Source: Paralithodes platypus (Eukaryota > Arthropoda > Malacostraca > Decapoda > Lithodidae). Taken from it: 64,000 nt of DNA. How positions within the stretch are numbered: the stretch's first letter is position 1; the number at the start of each line of letters is the position of its first letter. The position numbers were made by a program, and so were the translations under genes. This document shows, piece after piece, positions 21,828 through 32,582 of the stretch. The stretch covers positions 17,557,779-17,621,778 of the forward strand of contig CM064506.1 of assembly GCA_032716605.1 (NCBI GenBank), given 5' to 3'. The notes beneath the pieces were generated by a model. That model made no database searches and was not told where the DNA came from. It worked only from the letters and a program-made list of their open reading frames with translations.

Positions 21828-22808
21828 ATGGATGTCAGTGTGAACATAAAGTTGGAGAGTGATATTGAGGTGCATGAAGAGGAAGTAGACATAGGTGAAA
21901 CTTTAATGGTGCAAAGTGACAGCAATGAGGGAGAAAAACATAATAGAAATAATGGTCAACAATCTGAAGCATTGGTGTTGATAAATGAGGACATTGAGAC
22001 AACAGAGGATAATAAGAGTGATGTCCAACATTCAGCCTCCTCAACAATAACAATTAAGATACATCAGTGTCAGATGTGTGGTAAACTGTTTAGGTATAAG
22101 AGCCAACTTAACACACACAATTTAGTTCACTCAGGAGAGAAAACATTTGAGTGTCAAATATGTGGTAAAAAGTTTGCTTATAAAAGTAGCCTTACTGCTC
22201 ACTCTTTTACTCATTCAGGAGAGAAAACATTTGAGTGTCAAGTGTGTGGTAAGCTGTTTAGAGATAAGAGCCAACTTAACACACACAATATAGTTCACTC
22301 AGGAGAGAGAAAATATGAGTGTCAATTGTGTGGTAAAAAGTTTCCTTATAAAAGTAGCCTTACTGCTCACTCTTTTACACATTCAGGAGTGAAAAGATTT
22401 GAGTGCCAGATGTGTGGTAAGCTGTTTAGTCGGAAGTGTCTTCTCACCAGTCACATGAAAGTTCACTCCAGAGAAAAACAATTTGAGTGTAAGATGTGTG
22501 GTAAAATGTTTCGTTGTAAAAGTAGCCTTGATGCTCACTTGAAAAGAATTAAATGTCAGGTGTGTGACGAGCTGTTTAATAGGAAGTGTCTTCTCACCAG
22601 ACACATGCAAGTTCACTCCAGGGGAAAAAAATTTGAGTGTAAGGAGTGTGGTAAAAGCTTTGTTCGAAAACATGACCTTAATATTCACTCAGGAGTGAAA
22701 AAGAAATTTGAGTGTGAGGTGTGTGGTATAATGTTTTATTGGAAATGGGATCTCAACAACCACTCTTGTAATGAATGGAGTATTATGAAGGCTCACAAAC
22801 AACAGTAA
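21828..22808 (+). CDS. C2H2 zinc-finger protein 1
   Basis: A 326-residue, single-exon coding region. Residues 1-78 are acidic and low in complexity, with no KRAB, BTB or ZAD domain seen. From residue 81, nine finger units follow, most joined by HSGEK-type linkers. Units 1-5 and 7 keep C-x2-C-x12-H-x3-H. Unit 6 (CKMCGKMFRCKSSLDAH) and unit 8 (CKECGKSFVRKHDLNIH) have lost the second histidine through short deletions, and unit 9 ends NNHSCNEW. The likely role is sequence-specific DNA binding in the nucleus. The start is chosen because the same MDV-x2-IKLE opening heads the paralogue at 35912. AATAAA occurs at about 23445. Intact fingers with decayed C-terminal ones suggest relaxed constraint there. 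Confidence 0.85.
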   Translation: MDVSVNIKLESDIEVHEEEVDIGETLMVQSDSNEGEKHNRNNGQQSEALVLINEDIETTEDNKSDVQHSASSTITIKIHQCQMCGKLFRYKSQLNTHNLVHSGEKTFECQICGKKFAYKSSLTAHSFTHSGEKTFECQVCGKLFRDKSQLNTHNIVHSGERKYECQLCGKKFPYKSSLTAHSFTHSGVKRFECQMCGKLFSRKCLLTSHMKVHSREKQFECKMCGKMFRCKSSLDAHLKRIKCQVCDELFNRKCLLTRHMQVHSRGKKFECKECGKSFVRKHDLNIHSGVKKKFECEVCGIMFYWKWDLNNHSCNEWSIMKAHKQQ

Positions 22809-23454
22809 TGGTGAAAGGTGTAGCCTACTGTAGTGAACACCTGTAGAGATTACATTGAATGTTGCTGTTCACAAGGCTCTGTGTTTAGCCCTCTTCTTTA
22901 ATGATGGTGCACACCCATGTACAGTCTAAAAAGTGGGTGTAGTGAACTCAGTTCAATATAGGATCTTTTATTACTGGGCACATCTTGTGATGGATCAATG
23001 TAGTACTGTAGGATGATAGCATGTCTGCTGAGTGATAAAAGCAAAATTACAGTATATAATTCTGTATGTATAACATGCAAGAGTGAACTTGTGTTGAATG
23101 ACCTGTAAAGTTCAGGCTATGTCAGTGTGTCCCTGAAATGGGTGAATAAGTTCCTTTGGTTGGGAGATACTATTTCTGCCAATTTTCTGAAAGTTCAGAT
23201 TTTGGCAGTGTGCCAAATAAGAGGGTGGATACATTCTGTTACTTGCTAGATTCTATTTCTGCCAAAGGTGTTGCGGAAGCTGATGCTATCACCAAGGTCA
23301 GGTGTGGTTGGGAAAGTTCAGGGAACTGCTGAAGCTCCTAACCATAAGACGACTTCCGCTTCACTTAAAGGGAAAGGTGCATACATTGTGTATTATTAGT
23401 GTAATGACTTATCTTAAGTAATGTGACCAGCTAAAGTGGATAATATAATAAAGT
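22809..23454 (+). other. 3' flank of zinc-finger gene 1
   Basis: No ORF or recognisable repeat. It probably includes the 3' untranslated region; an AATAAA near 23445 is the first plausible polyadenylation signal I see, about 640 bp after the stop. Confidence 0.35.
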
Positions 23455-23775
23455 GGAACATAACATAATGAGGATGTGTGGGATTAACTGAAAGATATAT
23501 CCAATGGGGAGCCGAGGTATTTTGGCATCAAGGTTATCAGCAAAAAGATGGATGAAAGGAGGCTTGGTTGGTTTGGGTATGTGGACAGTGGAGAGGATAA
23601 ATGAGAAGAGATGCAAGTTTGCGAAAATTATGGGAGCTGCAACACGGGGTAGACCTAAAAGCTGACAAGTGAAGCAGCCCAGGACAAGGCTGTCTGGAAT
23701 ACTGCTAATAGGATATACGACTGACACCATAATCCCTATGCATTACTCAATCTTTGAATAAATGTATGTATGTAT
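23455..23775 (+). pseudogene. LINE C-terminal fragment with (ATGT)n tail
   Basis: A broken frame with ISKKMDERRLGWFGYV (about 23540-23590), then a GRPKS-like motif and an alanine-rich EAAQDKAVWNTA segment, as in the last part of other LINE ORF2 proteins. It ends with AATAAATGTATGTATGTATG at about 23756-23775, a short-repeat tail. Stops are present. Confidence 0.55.
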
Positions 23776-23814
23776 GCTCCCTTTGCCCATCCCACAATGC
23801 TCTCTCCGCTGTGG

Positions 23815-23985
23815 AAATATCTGTTTTCAATATATTTGTCCACTATTATTTCCCATATCATTGGTGATCTTCCAATAACAGCCATCCCTGTCACTTATCT
23901 TCCATGTATCTTCCTTGGTATTTTACCTCCATCCATTCATTGTGTATGGCCATATTACTGCAGCATCATTCTTTTCATTCAATCA
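23815..23985 (-). pseudogene. LINE C-terminal fragment
   Basis: The minus-strand translation, with stops, reads YGHTQ, MDGGKIPRKI, then IGRSPMIWEIIVD. This corresponds to the YGH-x-RRM...IPRK...GRP-x-x-RW pattern of LINE C-termini. It is short and decayed, so the identification is by pattern only. Confidence 0.4.
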
Positions 23986-24179
23986 GTACCGGTAACTCTA
24001 AATTTAATGCTCAGAGTGTATCCCGATTGCAAGACTCATACACTTTGTAGAAGGGAAAAAAACAAAAACTCAAAAGGGTATATAGGGCAGGATGACACCG
24101 GGCAGTGGTACAGACCAAGCACTTGTGAAGGGGTTGAGGTAAATTGTAACCAGGGCCTAATTGTGGATGCTTAGGGAGA

Positions 24180-24881
24180 GATAGGGGTACAGTGAGGTGA
24201 GCTGTACAGAAGCTTTAATCATTTCCGTATCGAAGCTAGCTTTGTTTACTAAGTAATTCGATAGAAGAAAACAGAACACTTCAGGCTGGCAGGAGAGACT
24301 GTTTACATCAGAACGTATGAGGTAATATTTTTTATTTTCAGCACTCAAAGTAATATTTCGCATCTCTATATTTGTATTCTGGTAATGTTTTGAAGTCTCC
24401 AATAATATTTCTATTCTGGTAATATTTGATCTGAGGCACTGATAAGTGCAGAAGTATTGTCTTTATGATCATCAATTATTGTTTTAGTGTTGAGTTGCAG
24501 GATTTAAATATAACAAACATATTGCTAGATTAAATTGCAGCAAAATAATATGTTAATGTTTCTTGAGTTATGAATAATAAAAATATTAAACATTTGTGTT
24601 CTCAATGTGTTTCTTTGATCATACCCTCCCATGACAACACACATAATGCAGCACTAACACTGATATCTTCAGGGATTGACAGTAATGGTGCTCAGCAGAT
24701 ATATTCCCTGAACCGTGGTGACAAGGGGTTTATGTATTGCAAGATATTAACAAAGTTTCTCACACCATGTTAGAGGAGGTAACAGTGCATGAACCTCTGA
24801 CCTTCAGGGTGTATAACTGAGCACCTTAAGCCCATTACCTTATGGCCAAAGTGAAATTTCTTTCTATAGTCTTGTCTACAT
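24180..24881. other. No gene recognised
   Basis: AT-rich sequence with scattered stops. A 67-codon ORF at 24570-24773 has no recognisable motif and is likely chance. Confidence 0.4.
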
Positions 24882-24883
24882 TA

Positions 24884-25714
24884 CAGTAAACCTTCTCTAT
24901 CTCGGACCTCTAATTCTCGGAAACCCGTACTAGCCAGACTGGCCATGGACTCTCGGACACGTACTTCCGTATGCCGGACATTTCCGTCATCGTTCCGACA
25001 GTCTCCGACGTTGTCGGATGACGCCCTCACGTCACCGGACAATAAGGGTGAATATCCGACAAACAGAAGGGACGTCCGACGCCATCTACATCCGGGGCCC
25101 AAGCGTCGGAGCTAGGAGCGTCGGTCTGCACCAAACTCTGTTGTGTTACACATAGATGCGTGCATTTATCAAGTTCGCCATGCCTCCCAAGGATAATCCT
25201 AAGCGTAAGGTGACCTCTATATCACTCGAAACTAAGCTTCAGATGTTGAAGGACCTGGACAGTGAGGACAGTGAGGTGGAGAAGGACATTGAGGTGGAGA
25301 AGAACAGTGAGGTGGAGAAGGAGTGAGGTGGTCAAGGACAGTGAGGTGGTGGGGGTGAAAAGGGGATGCTGCAGTAATTAATGCAGTGTTGGGGAGGAGG
25401 GGAGGGGGACATCAAGACTACAGACAAGAGCAATGAAGGGGTAAGTGTAACGTAGCCTACTGTACTGTGTTTTGTATTACAGATTATAGGGTTCAATAGG
25501 GTTGTCTTCGTTTTCGAGGTTGACGCGGACGTCTCTCTTGAGGTCGGACTTTTTCCGTAGTCTCCGATTTCATTGTTGTCTCGGACGGACATTGGTTAGG
25601 TCAGATTTTATCCTCTGTTAGGTCGGACACAAGCCGGACTCTGGCCATCTCAGATTTTCGGAAATTTCGGACTGGGTCTCCCCCCAATTAGTCCGAGATA
25701 GCGAGGGTCTACTG
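24884..25714 (+). mobile_element. Tigger/pogo-type DNA transposon relic (Tc1/mariner superfamily)
   Basis: The ends are CAGTAAACCTTCTCTATCTC and the reverse complement of GAGATAGCGAGGGTCTACTG. These agree with the CAGTA-x-ACCCTCGCTATCTCGG termini known for Tigger/pogo elements. The flanks are TA (24882-24883 and 25715-25716), the expected target duplication. At 831 bp it is far shorter than an autonomous element (about 2.5 kb) and retains only the transposase N-terminus. The interior also has CGGACG-rich degenerate repeats. Confidence 0.85.
25180..25326 (+). pseudogene. Tigger transposase N-terminal remnant
   Basis: 48 codons. The opening (MPPKDNPKRKVTSISLETKL, then QMLKDLD) matches the start of the CENP-B/psq-type helix-turn-helix of Tigger and jerky transposases, which binds the element ends. 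It then runs into a GAGGTGGAGAAGGA-type repeat and stops at TGA 25324-25326. The second helix-turn-helix and the DDE catalytic domain are missing, so it is not functional. Confidence 0.75.
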
Positions 25715-25789
25715 TACCATAATAAGCTGATACTACTGCTTAAGACCAAGCTGCATCAGTTTTTGTACTAAGAAGCTCTACAAAAAAAA

Positions 25790-26155
25790 TACAGTAAAAG
25801 TAAATAATATCAGGTGTAGAGAGATATATGAGGAATAGAGTTGGGGAACTAGGGTGGGAGGAATTAAAGCAGAGAGACGATAGAGGGGTAGGGGCATTGC
25901 TGGGGCTAACACAAGATATGGAAACGCAAGACATGGAGATGATGAAGAGGATACTAGAAAAGCTATGGAGGAAGAGAAATGGGTAGGGGGGGGGGGGGGA
26001 GGACGTGATAGGTAGGTCTAAAAAACTGTCCCATATACTATCCTTCTACTTTAAACTTTCCCTCATACTAACGTATCTGAGCCAGTACCGATACAAAGGT
26101 CAGCCCTGTGGATCTGCACGGTCTGCGGGCGGGTTCAAAAGAAGAAGAAGAAGAG
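25790..26155 (+). pseudogene. LINE ORF2 C-terminus with (GAA)n tail
   Basis: A frame open for about 55 codons (25815-25986) reads YMRNRVGELGWEELKQRDD, then LTQDMETQDMEMMKRILEKL, ending RKRNG and stop. This is the style of the last residues of a LINE polyprotein. A GC-rich 3' UTR follows and ends in GAAGAAGAAGAAGA at 26138-26153, a typical short-repeat tail. The C-terminal residues are only suggestive. Confidence 0.5.
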
Positions 26156-26179
26156 TGTACTGTATATCATCATATTTTC

Positions 26180-26470
26180 TTTATAGTCATTCCCCCAGGG
26201 GGTTAGTGGGGCTTCTACCCATGTGGTAGAGGACATATAAGAATATGCCCCATGTGTCTACTGTGTGTTGTAAGAGATGACTAAAAGGGGTATGACTTAA
26301 GTCTGGGCCACCGTTCCTCCTAATTCAGCCTCATGGTAGCTGTGAGACACCAGAGTGCCAAACCTAGTCTCTGGAATGGCTGCTCTTGTCCTGAAGGGCT
26401 GCCTTGGGGCATTGGGGTGGTTCCATGCTTGCATGGATTAATGGTTCCATACTTGCTTGGAGTACAGTAA
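26180..26470. repeat. Interspersed repeat (copy also at 38455-38830)
   Basis: It shares a CCCCCAGGGGG start, then AAGAATATGCC, a GTGT-GTTGTAAGAGATGACTAA-type block and AGGGG, with the second copy. Class unknown; probably a SINE or a LINE 3' UTR. Two diverged copies are enough to call it a repeat but not to classify it. Confidence 0.5.
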
Positions 26471-26514
26471 CTACATGTGTGTAACTGTATATGTATATGC
26501 TAGAGGCCATAATG

Positions 26515-26710
26515 CGGTTGGTAGAGCACTTGTCTGCAAACCCAGAGGTTGAGGGTTCGAGGCTTGGGCCAACCAGTATATGTTATTGGCAGACGACAGT
26601 GCTGTGGTGGATGGTGCGGTCTAGCAATCTGTGGCAACTGTCCATTTAAGTCCTTGAAGCATCAGAGTACCCACCCTAGCCCAGCTTTTGAGCAGGGAGT
26701 GCATGGTGGT
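26515..26710 (+). mobile_element. tRNA-Cys-like SINE
   Basis: The head reads GCGGTTGGTAGAGCACTTGT, then CTGCAAACCCAGAGG, then GGGTTCGAGGC. It lines up with the A box, GCA anticodon loop and B box of tRNA-Cys. The acceptor ends do not pair and the B box is imperfect, so it is not a functional tRNA gene. An unrelated body follows to about 26710. Confidence 0.6.
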
Positions 26711-26779
26711 AAAAAAACACGGACCGCTTGTGCGTATGAGTGTGTGCGTGTGTGCATTAGGGGGAGAGAGAGATGAGGA

Positions 26780-27526
26780 TGGGTAGATGGACATAGATGG
26801 GTAGATAGATCAATAAATACACAAGTTTGCATAATTAATTACAGGTGAACTCTAGGGATAAAAAAAAAAAATAATAATGCAGGGTCATAACTTGTCATGA
26901 ATATACTGTACTAGCCTATATATATGGGCAACATGGATATATTTCCATTAAACTCCAAAGAAATATACTAATTTAATACATCGCCTTTCATACCCAAACT
27001 ATTCAATATCTGTTTTGAAGATTACTACTTTAGTGATATAAGTGTCATTGAGTCGGTCAGCTCCTGATGCTAGTGTTAGTTCTATATGAGACAACGTTAA
27101 TGAATTCATGTTTTATAAGGTAAATTTATCATAGTAGCCTATTCCATAAAAGAACGAAATGTGTCCAAAAATTGAATATCGAATTGCATTATTATCTTCA
27201 CATTGAATACCCTTGCAGTGATGTTACTTACATGCGATGCGATGCGATGATGTTGAGGGATAGCCTTAAGTATTGGCCCCTCGTTGGTCTTCTTACACCT
27301 TCCCCAGTTTTCTTTCTTCACTGTAGATGTATTATTTCTTCATCTTCTTACTGGGGTCCTTATTTTCTATAAATTTACATGTTTTCCAAAATATATTATC
27401 ACTTTTTTTTTTTTTTTTTTTTTTTCTAAAACACTTTAGCTCTCCTAATTTGTCCTGTGTTCTTAATTTTCTGTTCTTTCGTCAAGTTCTTTTATCCTCT
27501 TTTCTCTCCTTTTCCAACATCTATGT
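26780..27526. other. No gene recognised
   Basis: AT-rich; it contains a poly(T) run at 27404-27425. Short ORFs have low-complexity hydrophobic composition and no motif. Confidence 0.4.
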
Positions 27527-27534
27527 AAGTATTG

Positions 27535-28855
27535 GGAAAAACTAAATAAGATGGTCACCAATTTTCCCATGTTTTTTTTTATTTTTCCCAGTTAGTTTTC
27601 ATCAATATATAGTGTTTGGAAATAATTACAACCCTCGGCGAAACCGTTTTCCCCATTATACAACGATCTTAAGACACGCCGCCCGATAGTGGGGAGGGCT
27701 ATGAAGTACAGGGAAAATGAGGGGTTAAATGCGTAAAACGGCGATTAAAACGTATTTTAGCAAAACTTGGCTCGGGTTTTAAGGTATTTCTAAGGCCTAA
27801 AACCCAATATTTCGAAAATCCGAGCCAAGTTTTGGCCAAAGCTGGCTCGGATTTTGAGAGTTTGTAGACAACAAAATGACAGTAACCTCATTTAGAAATT
27901 TGGCTCAGGTTTCCCGAAATTGCAAAGCCATAAAACCCGAATATTGGAAAACCCGAGCCAAGTTTTGGCAAAACTTGGCTCGGATTTTGCGAATTTTAAG
28001 AGTAAACAAATTACAGTAACCTAATTTAGAATTTTGGCTCATGTTTCCCTAAATTGCAAACCCCAAAAAGCATAATTTTGGAAAACCCGAGCCAATTTTT
28101 GGCAAAACTTGGATCGTATTTTGAGAATCGAAAAAGACTAACTAAATGTCGGAAATCGGCTCATGATTTCCCTAATTGCAGAGCCATATAACCAGATTTA
28201 TCGAAAACGTAGCACTTATATAAATCATAAATATCCAGTAACATAGACCTAGTACATTGGATACAAGCCTAATCCACACCTAACGCCTACAATGTGTCCG
28301 TAGTAGGCTACCTAGTAGGCCACGTGGGATAAAACATGGCGGTTGGGCCGGCGCCCATTTAGTAGCCTACTGGTATTCGGCCGTATCTGTGAATGCGAGT
28401 CATTTCGAGCGAATTCCTGATCGAGCGGATGCACAATCTAACCTAATTAACCTAACTTAACTTAACCTAACCTAACTTAACCTAACCTAACTTAACCTAA
28501 CCTAACCTAACTTAACCTAACCTAACTTAACCTACTGTAACCTAACTTAACCTAACCTAACTTAACTTAACCTAACCTAACCTAACTTAACTTAACCTAA
28601 CCTAACTTAACCGACTAACAAGCTGGTGGACAGGCCTCGGGAGACAGGTGAAAATGGCGTGTGTACGAATCGGTGCCGTCTATAGGAGGGTATTGACAAC
28701 CATGTTACGACAAAATTCCATTTTAGTACCATATATTTTTATTAGGTTTTGCCGAGGCTTAAAACACATTTTCATATTATGTTTAGAGCATATAAAATCC
28801 ATATTTGTTTTCCAATATTGCAAAATAATTGGTGACCAACTTATTTAGTTATACT
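27535..28855. mobile_element. Family Y element copy 1 (8-bp TSD)
   Basis: 1321 bp flanked by AAGTATTG at 27527-27534 and 28856-28863. The left end is GGAAAAACTAAATAAG followed by TGGTCACCAATT; the right end is its near reverse complement (AATTGGTGACCAACTTATTT, then AGTTATACT). The interior has alternating direct and inverted copies of an ACCCGAGCCAAGTTTTGG/CTTGGCTCGG block (27760-28110) and a telomere-like array (28437-28612). It has no transposase. It is about 95% similar by eye to copy 2. Confidence 0.88.
28437..28612 (+). repeat. Telomere-like (CCTAA)n/(CTTAA) array inside family Y
   Basis: About 175 bp of AACCTAACTTAACCTAACC permutations. (CCTAA)n is the complement of the TTAGG arthropod telomere unit. 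The array is interrupted by CTTAA variants and sits inside a bounded element, so it is not a chromosome end. Copy 2 of the element has only about 65 bp of array at the same place. Confidence 0.85.
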
Positions 28856-29156
28856 AAGTATTGTTTTATCTCATCGTTTCCTCCTTAATATTGGCATATA
28901 TGACTAAGTTGAACATTTGGAACATTAGGTAAATTCGGCTCTGACCACAAAGGGTCGAAGTTACTCGTTCAAAAATACTGTGGGCCGAATTACTGTAAAC
29001 TATTTGAGTTGGCAACAGTGTCATAACAAGAATTGGTTAATTGACTGCTGAGACTTTCAGTTGTTTACATCTAATAAAGCAAGGTAAGATTGGGTACGAT
29101 TTTAGTTACTGGACACCTATTTGACAGGTACCGCCAACGATTTAATACATATTTTT

Positions 29157-30503
29157 GGAAAAACTAAATAAGATGGTCACCAATTTTCCCATGGATTTTT
29201 TTATTTTTCCCGGTTAGTTTTCATCAATATATAGTGTTTGGAAATAATTACAAACCTCGGCGAAACCGTTTTCCCCATTATACAACGATCTTAAGACACG
29301 CCGCCTGATAGTGGGGAGGGCTATGAAGTACAGGGAAAATGAGGGGTTAAATGCGTAAAACGGCGATTAAAACGTATTTTAGCAAAACTTGGCTCGGGTT
29401 TTAAGGTATTTCTAAGGCCTAAAACCCAATATTTCGAAAACCCGAGCCAAGTTTTGGCCAAAGCTGGCTCGGATTTTGAGAGTTTGTAGACAACAAAATG
29501 ACAGTAACCTCATTTAGAAATTTGGCTCAGGTTTCCCGAAATTGCAAAGCCATAAAACCCGAATTTTGGAAAACCCGAGCCAAGTTTTGGCAAAACTTGG
29601 CTCGGATTTTGGGAATTTTAAGAGTAAACAAATTACAGTAACCTAATTTAGAATTTTGGCTCGTGTTTCCCTAAATTGCAAACCCCAAAAAGCATAATTT
29701 TGGAAAACCCGAGCCAATTTTTGGCAAAACTTGGATCGTATTTTGAGAATCGAAAAAGACTAACTAAATGTCGGAAATCGGCTCATGATTTCCCTAATTG
29801 CAAAGCCATATAACCAGATTTATCGAAAGCGTAGCACTTATTTAAATCATAAATATCCAGTAACATAGACCTAGTACATTGGATACAAGCCTAATCCACA
29901 CCTAACGCCTACAATGTGTCCGTAGTAGGCCTACGTGGGATACAACATGGCGGTTGGGCCGGCGGCCATTTAGTAGCCTACCGGTATTCGGCCGTATCTG
30001 TAAATACGAATGCGAGTCACTTCGAGCGAATTCCTGATAGAGCGGATGCACAATCTAACCTAATTAACCTAACCTAACTTAACCTAACCTAACCTAACCT
30101 AACCTAACCTAACCTAAATGTGCCTCCGCTGGAATATGAATTCGCTCGAAGTGTCCAGATACCGTAAATACTACCGCAACTACGAATCTTGTTTCTGAGA
30201 CCTAGTATATTAACCTAACCAAACAACCCAACCTATCGACAGAGATGGGCAGGTGGAGTGGACTAAAAAGCTGGTGGACAGACCTCGGGAGACAGGTGAA
30301 AATGGCGTGTGTACGAATCGGTGCCGTCTATAGGAAGGTATTGACAACTATGTTACGACAAAATTCCATTTTAGTACCATATATTTTTATTAGGTTTTGC
30401 CGAGGCTTAAAACACATTTTAATATTATGTTTAGAGCATATAAAATCCATATTTGTTTTCAAATATTGCAAAATAATTGGTGACCAACTTATTTAGTTAT
30501 ACT
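29157..30503. mobile_element. Family Y element copy 2 (8-bp TSD), nested in X2
   Basis: 1347 bp flanked by ATATTTTT at 29149-29156 and 30504-30511. X copy 1 shows the unoccupied site (TACATATTTTTTTTTCGG). It has the same ends and interior as copy 1. Relative to copy 1 it has an extra segment of about 120 bp (30118-30240) and a shorter telomere-like array at 30054-30117. Small ORFs near its right end are shared by both copies but have no motif. Confidence 0.88.
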
Positions 30504-30813
30504 ATATTTTTTTCGGTTTCCACGCATCCAACACCAAGCTACACCCTTTTCTGGTGTACGAAACACTAAAAAAGCAATGGGGACACTTTAATAATGATAA
30601 TATGAAACGAAATATAAAGACAACTCGGTTGCGTTCGTGGAAGTAGCGTCGCTTTGTTTACTTTACACTCGGAGTGACTTTCCCCGGTTCCGCCTTGGCG
30701 GTCGACTTCAAATGGCTAAGCTTAGCCTATATAACCAGTTGTTGGGTCCATTTTTTTTATAAAGACTTGCGTTATAGGCCGTGGGATACAGGACAGGGTT
30801 GAGGGGGGGGACT

Positions 30814-30816
<3 letters not shown>

Positions 30817-30866
<50 letters not shown>
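30817..30866 (+). repeat. Poly(C) run of about 50
   Basis: An uninterrupted C homopolymer in the X2 interior, where X1 has only short G runs near 3076-3093. Its length may be partly a sequencing or assembly effect. Confidence 0.9.
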
Positions 30867-30867
<1 letters not shown>

Positions 30868-30920
30868 TGAATTATAATAATCGTCATCTATGTGGCCAGA
30901 AGGGGGCAAGTAAAACAGCT

Positions 30921-32298
30921 AGAAAGAACAATACGAGCTAAGATGGTCAGCTACCTGGAAGATAACGAGGCATTCAACGAGGGTCAACATGGCTTTAGAC
31001 AAGGCCGCTCCTGCCTCTCACAACTACTATCACACTACGACAAAATCCTACAGGATATTCAAGACGGAGAAAATGTAGACGTCATATATCTAGATTTCGC
31101 CAAAGCTTTTGACAAGGTGGACCATGGGATCCTTCTACATAAACTCAAATCACTGGGAATAGGGGGAGACCTTGGAAGATGGCTCCACAGTTTCATCACC
31201 AACAGAAAACAAAGAGTCACGGTTCAAGGAAGCCTATCAGAAGCAGGTGGGGTCATCAGCGGAGTACCACAAGGATCAGTACTGGAACCTCTCCTATTCC
31301 TCATCATGATAGGAGACATCGACAGGGACCTGGAACACTCAACAGCCTCATCGTTTGCAGACGACACCAGACTCATGAAGAAAATCACCTCACAACATGA
31401 TGCACAGCTACTACAACAAGACTTGGACAAAATCCTGAAGTGGGCAGAAGAAAACAACATGGCCCTAAACGGAGACAAGTTCGAGCTTCTAAGGTACGGG
31501 AACAAGAGAGCACTACAAAACGACACCAACTACAAAAGTGGACAGCAAGAAATTACTGCCAAGGACACAGTGAAGGACTTGGGAGTAAATATGAGCAGTG
31601 ACGCCACTTTTTCCCAGAATATTACCAAAGCCACAACAACAGCAAAACAAATAGCAGGCTGGATCCTGAGAACCTTCCACACAAGAAACGAGAGGTGTAT
31701 GTTAACACTGTGGAAGTCACTGGTCCTACCACGACTGGAGTACTGCTCTCAGCTCTGGTCTCCCCAAAAAGTAGGAGAAATAACAGAAATTGAAGCCACC
31801 CAGAGGACATTCACCAGTAAAATCCATGGGGTTTAACACTTTAACTACTGGGAGAGACTCAAGGAGCTGCAGCTGTACTCACTTCAAAGACGTAGGGAGA
31901 TATACATCATCATCTACGTCTGGAAGATTTTGGAAAAAAAGGTACCAAATCCAAACATCCAAGAGACTCAACACCAAAGGCGAGGGAGGTTGTGCTATGT
32001 GAGGACTACGCCGGGATCAACACAAAAAATCAAATCCCTGATCCATCACAGCTTTACATACAATGGAACCAGACTGTTCAACTGTATACCAGCCCCTCTC
32101 AGGAACATGACCGGGGTGTCTCCAGACACCTTCAAGAAACACTTGGACATGTGGCTGGCCAAAATACCGGACCGGCCACCAACTCCAACCGACTTCTGGA
32201 ATGGAGAGTGGAAGAAAGGGAGCTGCCTGGTCACAGTGGAGCCCCAGCTCAACTGTGTCACTAACGGACGGAATACAACAAAGTGTAACAAAGTGTAA
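30921..32298 (+). pseudogene. LINE reverse transcriptase and C-terminal domain
   Basis: RT motifs: HGFRQGRSCLSQLL, YLDFAKAFDKVDHGIL, GVPQGSVLEPLLF, SFADDTRLM (FADD in place of YADD). The long frame ends at 31836 and the C-terminus continues in another frame: LKELQLYSLQRRREIYIIIY near 31860-31915, then RLFNCIPAPLRNMTG near 32070-32115. So there is one frameshift around 31835. The E in VLEPLLF replaces the usual G. The apparent start codon at 30892 lies in flanking X DNA and is spurious. The protein resembles the L2-like group; it is dead through 5' truncation and frameshift. Confidence 0.82.
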
Positions 32299-32310
32299 GT
32301 GTAAGTGTAG
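30921..32310 (+). mobile_element. 5'-truncated L2/CR1-group LINE inserted in X2
   Basis: It starts abruptly inside the RT domain at 30921 (X sequence TAAAACAGCT ends at 30920) and ends with GTGTAAC/GTGTAAG short tandem units at 32280-32310. X sequence resumes with TAACCTCGAGCG at 32311. Compared with X1, a few bases (GGCCATA) are missing at the site. Confidence 0.8.
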
Positions 32311-32582
32311 TAACCTCGAGCGTCCTGGGTAAACAAACCGCGACGATCCGAAGCGACGACGGACTCCCCCCGCCGCCGATTTTCGGCCCAAACGCGCCGT
32401 TTTATTCTCGTCGAAAACCACATTTAAAAAGTTATTATATCGTTTTCAATACTAGCCTATTACCGGACCAGAAAAGGTGTATCTTGGTGTTGGATGCGTG
32501 GAAACCGAAAACAAATATGTATTAAATCCTCGGTGGTACCTGTCAAATAGGTGTCCAGTAACTAAAATCGTACCTAAGATTG

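Larger units (their letters stand above)
29093..32574 (+). mobile_element. Family X element copy 2 (8-bp TSD), carrying Y2 and a LINE
   Basis: The ends are GGTACGATTTTAGTTACTGG and its exact reverse complement at 32555-32574. The flanks are TAAGATTG at 29085-29092 and 32575-32582, a perfect 8-bp duplication. Two insertions interrupt it: family Y (29157-30503) and an L2-like LINE (30921-32310). The residual X sequence (29093-29156, 30504-30920, 32311-32574) lines up with copy 1. It is non-coding. Confidence 0.9.

Noticed and set aside
28437..28612. True telomere or chromosome end
   Set aside because: The array is short, impure and bounded inside a mobile element with target duplications.
28648..30496. 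Conserved small ORF (66-83 codons) in both Y copies as a gene
   Set aside because: Shared because the copies are recent duplicates; no motif, and it runs to the terminal repeat.
27535..32574. LTR retrotransposon (paired long repeats at 27.5 and 29.2 kb)
   Set aside because: Each Y copy has its own 8-bp target duplication and inverted ends, and the second lies inside X; no gag-pol lies between them.
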